Assembly: GCA_930367205.1 (NCBI GenBank)
Contig: OV884014.1
Coordinates: forward strand, 70,039,104 to 70,103,103
Length of the DNA: 64,000 nucleotides
Source of the DNA: Acanthosoma haemorrhoidale
Lineage: Eukaryota > Arthropoda > Insecta > Hemiptera > Acanthosomatidae
Reading direction: 5' to 3'
Shown: piece by piece, positions 57,646 to 64,000 of the stretch
Numbering within the stretch: the stretch's first letter is position 1
Layout of the letters: the number at the start of each line of letters is the position of its first letter
Notes under the pieces: generated by a model
Told to the model about the DNA's origin: nothing
Database searches by the model: none
The model's input: the letters and a program-made list of their open reading frames with translations, nothing else
Translations under genes and position numbers: made by a program

Positions 57646-59117
57646 AATACAATACAATGCAGCAATAGAAAGTTTTAATTATTTTTTTCAATTATGATAC
57701 TGGGAATTCATTGTTTGTCGAGTTCGTCGTGTAAATAAGCCGATGATTTTCAGAAGTTTCATCTCTCTTTTGTAATTATAGCTAAAACACATTATCAAAT
57801 TTTATAACTTTGAGAAAATCATAAAGAACTGTAGCTCGTTAGAAAGAGACGCATAAATCAAATTGGCCCAACGGCCATCATGCAGTTAACTATTGGGACT
57901 GGCGAGAGGCTGTTACAAATAACGTTTTATAAAATGCCCAGTTAGTGATTGTTGTCTAATTGACCCGTCCGTTCCTAATGACGGGAATGAGTCGCAAGAC
58001 TTCGACCGGTCACATCAGACGTCAATCACATCAATCACTTATGCAAATCAACCGACCGGAGGCGGGTAGCTGCAGCGGTCCCCTAATTGCAGTCGTGGGC
58101 TCCGGTGACTTTGGAGTTGTCAAAATCTTTTATCTTCTTCGATTCTATCAAAAAATTACAATAAATATCTATAAATGATTATTTAACCTTAGTAGAAATT
58201 TATAGAAGATAAAGCGTATATAAGTAAATTTTTCAAGAAGAAAACTGCAGTTCTCATTAGATATCTAAACCATATCACTTCATTATCAAATGAAAAGAAA
58301 GTTTTCTCTTCCATTTTCACAATTTTTTTAACTTAATCATATATGTTCTTTACTCTTCTACCTTAACCCAAAACTATTTACAAAGAAACTTTTTACAAAA
58401 CCTGATACTCTTTTCTTTTCTTTTTTTCATATTTTCACCAAGAAAGTGAGAAGCCTTTCCGGAAAAAAACTTTACCTAGTTAAAACAACTCGCAACTATC
58501 ATTTAGTATAAACATTATTATCTACTATTTTTCTATTTCAATAACTCCACATGACAGCTTAGCTAATAGCGAGTAGTTTTTCACAGTTTAGTCTCCGAGG
58601 GAATCAATCTCCTATTTTCGTGAAATTTGCTGATGCATTTGTAGCGTGCACTGTCTTGTTTGAAACGGAATATGATGACAGCCCATTAGGTCATCTTTAG
58701 AAAATATTTAATCTCACGAACGAAAGGTTTATATTAAATAACAATCTCTTTTTCTCTCCACAATAAACTAAACATCTAAAAAAAAACAAGCCAGTTCTAC
58801 AAAATTTTTACCCTGAAAAGTGTTGATATGAAATTAGAATCCCTAATATCGGGAAATATAAATAAAAAAGAAGAAATAGCAAACATTTATTCTAAATAAA
58901 GCAGCCATAGAGTGAAGTCGGACGAGATAGCATACCTATTTTAAAGTGTGATTAGTGATGTATTTAGTTTAGGTGATAAGTAGTTTATTTATGTGTGGAT
59001 TTTTTTTTTAATTTTAGTTATATAGTTTTATTTATTAATTGTTTCATTGTTGGTTTGATTGTTTTAATGTTAGATATTTTTAGTCTTCAAATCCACAATC
59101 GAGGATTTTGTCATGTG
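57646..59117. other. unassigned DNA with a partial palindromic motif
   Basis: AACTCCACATGACAGCTTAG at 58543-58562 is a half copy of the motif at 57217 and 59467. Otherwise no gene or repeat was recognised. Confidence 0.4.
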
Positions 59118-59129
59118 ACTTTTCAATTT

Positions 59130-59451
59130 TTTTTTTTTTTTACAACTTTATTATGATGAAATTACAATCTGCCTTTACTTAATAGGCAATAAATAATTCA
59201 GATAAGTGTTTTCATTCATACCATATTTACAATTCATCATTCGCTCGCACATTCATACAATATTTACAAATAGCCCAGGGCCCCCCCAAGTCCACACGGT
59301 TGTTGCCTCCCTCGCAAGCGAAAGAGGAAGCGGAGTCTTGGGAAGTCCCCCACCAGCCACGTCACCCGGATACGAGCCAGTGGAAGCTGACGAAGAACGC
59401 GAGAGCCACATACGCTCAGGACATGATTGGAGAAACTGGCCACTAGTTTTC
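59130..59451 (-). mobile_element. family B retrotransposon 3' UTR with 12-bp target duplication
   Basis: ACTTTTCAATTT flanks it at 59118-59129 and 59452-59463. The T-run after 59129 is the A-tail, then the AATAAAGTTGT end and the complete distal 3' UTR, truncated at the TGGCCAGTTTCTCC segment. Eleven bases at 59441-59451 (CACTAGTTTTC) do not come from the element. It is nearly identical to 6107-6470, apart from a 9-base deletion and scattered changes. Confidence 0.92.
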
Positions 59452-59466
59452 ACTTTTCAATTTAGC

Positions 59467-59497
59467 AACTGAAGATGACAGCTTAGAGCTGTCAAAA
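59467..59497. repeat. palindromic dispersed motif, copy 2
   Basis: Contains CTGAAGA directly before the perfect hairpin TGACAGCT-TAG-AGCTGTCA (59476-59494), followed by AAAA. The CTGAAGA-hairpin-AAAA order resembles a hammerhead core, but the G of the conserved GAAA is missing. Confidence 0.8.
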
Positions 59498-59505
59498 ATA
59501 CTAGT

Positions 59506-60560
59506 GAATAAATACCATATTGCGGAAAGACAGAAGATTTGCTTTTTAATTAGTGGTGATTTTTCCATAAGAATTTTTGACCGCAATCAATCGAGAATAT
59601 GATATTTGGCATAGACAGGTTGCAATCCATGGATCAATGGAATCATTTAAAGGAACTGTATACGTACTCGTACAGTAACTGTAGAACTGTGATTTTTTCA
59701 TTGAAATTGATTCGTGCGTTGTTGACAACATTTGTCAATTCGTCACATATGTGTCTCCCAAGGCAGAAGAGAGACGATCTCCCGTTGCTATTTTGAAACA
59801 AAGGCTCCCCATTTGGCCAATCTAGGAGAAGGAAGCTTCACGAGCACGGCCTCTAGTCATAAATAATCAGGAACAGATAGGCAATTAATGGCAATTTGTT
59901 ATGCAATATATTATAGAGAGAGGGGGCTTGCCCGGTCGATCCATCTTCCTCGCGGTGACCTATGGTTGGACCTACATTAGAGTTGACAGCTTGAGCCGCG
60001 GCGCAACGACATTAAAGGGCCCTTTGTGAAAGTCATAGGCAGGAAGGTGGTGCAGTACTCATATGATATATGATGATATGTATGACCTCTCATATGCACC
60101 AAGTAGAAATGCTAATGTTATCGACATACAGGCGTCCATGGTAATAAAGGGAACACCGTTATTCAATTGTAGCTTACTCTCAAGCGGAGCTAAATAAAAC
60201 TTTTTTTTATCATACTAGGTAGAAAATTATTGAACCATGTCTCAGCGTTCTTGCACTAGGAGTCTAGTTCTAAAATACCATTTTATGATCTACTTTAGGA
60301 AATATCCAGGATTGCATATTAAATGAACATAGCCTATTGAAAATTTACAATAACAAGAAAGCGCTTCAAATAAATTAAGAAAACTTTTAAGTGAACATCC
60401 ATATTCGTTTTAAACGCTTTTTAATAATTTTTTTTTGCAATCATAAAATGATTTTTTTAAACGTCGTTATTACCGTTTCAAAGCTTAATTTATTAAATAA
60501 CGATGAAATGAAAGGAAATTTTTAAAACGTTTTATTTCTTATTTATTTACGAAGACTTTT
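59506..60560. other. unassigned DNA
   Basis: No gene or repeat was recognised. Confidence 0.45.
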
Positions 60561-60673
60561 CCTTCCTGAGGCTGAGCCTCAAACGGGCGTACCCCACAAG
60601 CCCGTGAAGCGAGCTCATGGGGTTACGTAGCCTGTGGTGCGCGTATTCCGGTGCAATGGGATTGTTGCACCGG
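60561..60673. other. cluster of three hairpins, GC-rich
   Basis: TGAGGC-TGA-GCCTCA (60567-60581), an imperfect ACCCCA...TGGGGT hairpin (60591-60623) and the perfect 9-bp hairpin CCGGTGCAA-TGGGATTG-TTGCACCGG (60648-60673) follow one another within 113 bases of otherwise AT-rich DNA. On the minus strand a 63-codon frame crosses them (60738-60547), with AATAAA-type sequence after it. It could be the 3' end of an unrecognised retrotransposon or a structured RNA. Confidence 0.6.
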
Positions 60674-60790
60674 TCAGCGCATCTTGAGTAATACTGTTTT
60701 CGTTCTTTATTTTCCAAAATCAACCACAAAACTTCCAAATAAAAATAAAATAAAAACTTTCCCTTAAATCTACTTTGTACAATCCTTACT

Positions 60791-61205
60791 AGCTTTTTTT
60801 TTTTTTTTTTTTTATATCCTTAATCTATTTACAATATTTACAGATCCGTTAGCTATACTAATATCTTACTATACTTAAGTACTATATTTACAAGGGGTGT
60901 GCATCCTCTATCCCCCTATAACTAAACTTATATCTAACCATAGGCTACTCAGTCCTACCTTATATCTATATGTACATATTTACAGTGACTCCTCTGGAAC
61001 CGCCGATACATCGTTGGCTTCGGGTGAGCCTTCCCGAAGACACGGCTGCTCACCCCTCACCACCCCCCTGGATATATTGAAGTGCCCGGAGCCTTGTACC
61101 CTTCTCCACTCCCCGACGAATCTGCAGAACGCGGTGTATCTCACTTCATCATTCACCAGCGACGGCAGGTCTATTTACGGAGACCGGGTTTGTGTCATTA
61201 CTTGA
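60791..61205 (-). mobile_element. non-LTR retrotransposon 3' end (family E)
   Basis: The T-run at 60791-60813 is an A-tail on the minus strand. Reading leftward from about 61175, one frame encodes DLPSLVNDEVRYTAFCRFVG, then EWRRVQGSGHFNISRGVVRG, and ends in PEANDVSAVPEESL at TAA, followed by about 170 bases of 3' UTR. The GC-rich coding end, the stop and the A-tail are the usual layout of a 5'-truncated LINE. The peptide does not match A to D. It may be an R1-type C-terminus, but that is a guess. No target duplication was found. Confidence 0.55.
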
Positions 61206-62639
61206 AGTTAATAAGGCTCTAGACCCCTGCCTAGATAGAGCCTCTAGATTTGGGCTGGACAAATGATCCCAAGACCTTGTCAGTTTCAGATGACAACCTA
61301 TCGTACAACGATAATTTCCTTACAATTTCGTCCGATTCATCAAAGCCGTTTTCGTGTCTCTCATTCGCAATTACTAAGCAGCTTTCGTAGCAAAAGTTTA
61401 GTATTTAACCTTCCTCTTGGTTTCGGTTTAGTTCTTTCTACTTTTAGTAGAGGATTCCTTAGCTTTTATTTATTCCTTAGCTAGAGATTCGCAAGCCCGA
61501 TTTTTACTCCTCGGCAATTTGATTTCCTACATATGACCATCATATGGAGGGGATATGTTTGAAAATTTAGTTACATCTTGCTTTAGCCATCTTGAGCTTC
61601 TCTCGTGAGGGCAAGGAAGAAAATAATGCAAAGCTGATGAGATAAAATCATGACAGATAAATATATAAAGGCCAACTGTGTTCGATTGTAGCGACTAGTT
61701 TGTGCTGATACATTATTCATTATTATTTAGTACTAAACGTTACATTATATAAAGTTTTATTATGTCATTTTTAATTAAAAATTCTTTCTTGAACTATTCT
61801 TTTTCATTTATTATTATTTATCCTAATTTCGTTTAATAGCTTAGATTGTAAAATTCATTGGGACACAATATGGTGGGTGATCTCCGGGATGGACTAACAG
61901 TTATTGAGGAATTAAGAAACCACATTTTCATCCTTTGTATACCTGATATCCAACGATATTCTATTCCTCAGAATCACTGAGGCAGGAGAATGAATTATTC
62001 AGTCATAAATGACATAACTCAAAAATATCTGGCCATCAAAACGATTCGCTGTGTATCTTATACGTGGTAAACACTAACAAACCTGCTAATGAAACCGGGT
62101 CTCCTATCTGATCCTCATCGCCGAACCATCCTCCAGAGGTCGAAGACAGCCAGTGAATGGAAACTGGTTCTGAAGTGGTGCTATTTATACCTGTAAGAAG
62201 GTGAACGGCTAGTAGACGAACGAACCTCTGGAAGGTACTGGAGGACAGCCTCTTCGCGGCCTGAGTGCTCTATATATAGAGCTGGGGCCCTTTACTTAAC
62301 CCACCTCCAGCCTCCACCCTGTACCTAGTGCCCCTACAGCTTGTGTCTACACACTCAGGTGCAACTCGCCTGAAGCCCTCGATCTATCGGCAACGCACTA
62401 ATGTATTCACATCATACATATTCTAATGCCTTACCGACAATTACACAGTTACAATTACAAGAGCCCAGTCAACCAGTCCCGCGGATTTTAGAACTGATTT
62501 TAGCTAGATTTGGGGTACTGAATCCATATATGAAATCAGTTTTTTTACACAAAATGTGCAGTTCTAAATCACATGATTGCTATATTTGTCCTGTTGTCAG
62601 CCTGCTGTTAATTCCTCAACGTTCACAAGCCGTCGAAAG
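61206..62639. other. unassigned DNA
   Basis: A GC-richer stretch (62090-62400) includes TATATATAG at 62271-62279, possibly a TATA box, without a clear initiator. An 82-codon plus-strand frame at 62401-62649 may be the decayed start of the pseudogene that follows, but this could not be shown. Confidence 0.35.
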
Positions 62640-63703
62640 AAGCTTCTGAATTACTGGCTTTCAGGTTTAAGGACAAACATTGGCTGGAACAAGAAACCAA
62701 AATTAGATTTTAAAGTAAAAGAAAAATAGGTCTGCTAATCTTCTTCTTTCAAGAAGACAATGTTGTTTTTCGTCATGGAATTAGAGGACTCGTGGAAAAA
62801 ATGTGCCTTCCTGAATATTTTCCAGATGATTTGGCGCCTATCTATTGACAGCTTAAAGCTAAGTTTGAAATCTGTCCTACACAATGGGAAAAATATGGTT
62901 CAATACTCACTCAACGAAAATGAAAGAAAAATATAACACCATAGCTTTGGTCCTGGAGAAGTACCAAGAACATCAATGGGTGATTTGTGTGAACTGAACA
63001 ATGGTTAAGTTTCTTTTTGGACAGCAAAGTGGTCACACTATATATCATTGCTTCTTGTGTCTCTGGGATAGTAGAGACAAAACACACCGCCGGGTTAGAA
63101 AAAAGTGGCCTAAGAGACAAAACATGGACGTTGGGGAAATGAATGTCATTAACAACCCCTTAGTTGAACAAGAGAAAATCATCTTTCCTCCACTGTATAT
63201 AAAGCTGGGCCTTGTGAAACAGTTTGAAAAGGCTCTTGCATCTATAGGGGAAAGATTAATTCAGATAAGGCTAGCTCATAAAGGATCATGCCAAATTCAA
63301 TAAATGAGGCTGAGCGAAAAGTCTGGACTACATTTGTTGCAGTTGTCTGAAATTTTCTTGGCAAACGCGAAGCTGAAAACTATGTTCAACTGGTAAACGA
63401 GATGCTTAACAGTTTCAATTCCTTGGGTGTAACATAAGTATTAACGTGCAATATTTACACAGCCACTTAGACCGTTTTTATGAAAATTTAGGAGACACCT
63501 AAGTGAGGAAAAAAGTGAAAAATTTCACTAGGATATTAAACTATGGAGGCCCGCTACCAAGGAAGATAGGATATGCACATGAACATGGAGTTTAAAAAGG
63601 GACTGTTCCAAAATGCATTCAAGAATGTTACGGAAAAGAAGATTCCGAAGCGTTGTGACTTAGTTGGTTTCGTCAATGACTTTGTCCTCAATATTTGTAA
63701 ATA
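62640..63703 (+). pseudogene. decayed member of a multicopy arthropod gene family of unknown function
   Basis: Translation across frames gives, in order: WRLSIDSLKLSLKSVLHNGK, EKYQEHQWVICVN, TIYHCFLCLWDSRDK, NNPLVEQEKIIFPPLYIKLG, FLGKREAENYVQLVNEML, YLHSHLDRFYENLGD and TMEARYQGR. This order, with the CFLC.WDSR, PPL.IKLGL, HLD.F.ENLGD and RYQGR blocks, is that of a family often found in many copies in arthropod genomes without assigned function and suspected to be spread by transposons (family knowledge from memory, not searched). At least five frame changes and many stops are present, so it is dead. The best open stretch is 63001-63303. No terminal repeats or A-tail were seen. Confidence 0.65.
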
Positions 63704-64000
63704 ACAATATTAGTTTAACATAATGATAAAAACTCTGTGTTTAATTTTTTTATTTGATCCATGCATTTAACTTAAAATAGTGCAACGTATATTTCACTAA
63801 AATGTTATAACTTAGAAATTTGAGTTCCTGACCAAAAACTAATCCTATGTTTAAATTCAGGACATCAAATTCACATGAAATCAGCTCCAAATACTCTGGC
63901 ACCAAAACACCTGGCCTATGTAATCATCTACCTATCACAATATTAAAATCTCAATAAATCTCCGCAACATCTCATGAAGAGATAAGACTAACCGAGTAGT
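63704..64000. other. unassigned AT-rich DNA
   Basis: No features were recognised up to the edge of the window. Confidence 0.45.

Noticed and set aside
59441..59506. Outer stem CACTAGT/ACTAGTG as stem III of a hammerhead around the palindrome
   Set aside because: The left arm lies on the retrotransposon side of the target duplication, so it was not next to the palindrome before the insertion.
62900..62920. GTGAGT on the minus strand
   Set aside because: Lies inside the decayed gene copy read on the plus strand, with no open frame before it.
1..64000. CRISPR arrays, bacterial operons, ribosome binding sites or riboswitches
   Set aside because: None seen; the window is eukaryotic in character.

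Overview
This window looks like eukaryotic, most probably arthropod, intergenic or intronic DNA. It is AT-rich, has no bacterial-style gene packing, and carries no complete host gene. Most of what can be recognised is transposon debris: several Jockey-like non-LTR retrotransposon families, two broken mariner transposons, a decayed arthropod repeat-type gene and simple or tandem repeats. Against this background, two short minus-strand segments (31514-31624 and 56614-56719) look like real internal exons of a host gene. Each is open in one frame and bounded by a polypyrimidine-AG acceptor and a GTGAGT donor. A third candidate (25442-25538) is weaker. If the exons belong to one gene, the window sits inside very long minus-strand introns; a recursive-splice-like junction at 7872/7873 on the same strand fits that view. 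No species is assigned, because nothing here is diagnostic.

The best preserved element is a 4.7 kb Jockey-like retrotransposon (family 'B', plus strand) flanked by a 13-bp target-site duplication at 35869-35881 and 40587-40599. Its parts are a 5' UTR with a tRNA-like A/B-box module, an intact ORF1 (PRE_C2HC region plus three zinc knuckles), an ORF2 (endonuclease plus reverse transcriptase) broken by two frameshifts and three stops, and a structured 3' UTR. Five further B copies are 5'-truncated (6107-6470, 43045-43316, 48656-49405, 50123-50603, 59130-59451); two of them have clear 12- or 13-bp duplications.

A second family ('A', also Jockey-like) is present only as 3' ends: 3741-4770, 11196-11480, 14561-14670, 17537-17900, 19779-20272, 21770-22165, 29999-31086, 46883-47510 and 57287-57645. 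Its 3' UTR keeps a hairpin (AGGTGA/TCACCT) and an end motif (AAGGGGCTATGAA before the A-tail), while the part in between comes in different versions. Two insertions show 9-bp duplications. Two loci contain head-to-tail or same-target arrangements. Older fragments of at least four other reverse-transcriptase lineages lie at 525-705, 5605-5912, 29041-29277, 55487-55690 and 60791-61205.

Layout: 1-8 kb holds old retrotransposon remnants and unassigned DNA; 8.1-10.2 kb a GA microsatellite and a three-unit 419-bp tandem repeat; 11-22 kb family A pieces, a 33-bp minisatellite and a hammerhead-like sequence at 18185-18240; 22-29 kb microsatellites, a possible exon and a truncated mariner; 29-31 kb a double family A insertion; 31.5 kb a coiled-coil exon; 34.4 kb a promoter-like cluster; 36-40.6 kb the full-length B element; 43-51 kb B and A copies and an internally deleted mariner; 52-57 kb possible exons; 57-61 kb A and B copies, palindromes and a hairpin cluster; 62.6-63.7 kb a decayed gene of an arthropod multicopy family. 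Nothing here forms a pathway. The elements are independent insertions that can be ordered in time by nesting and decay.
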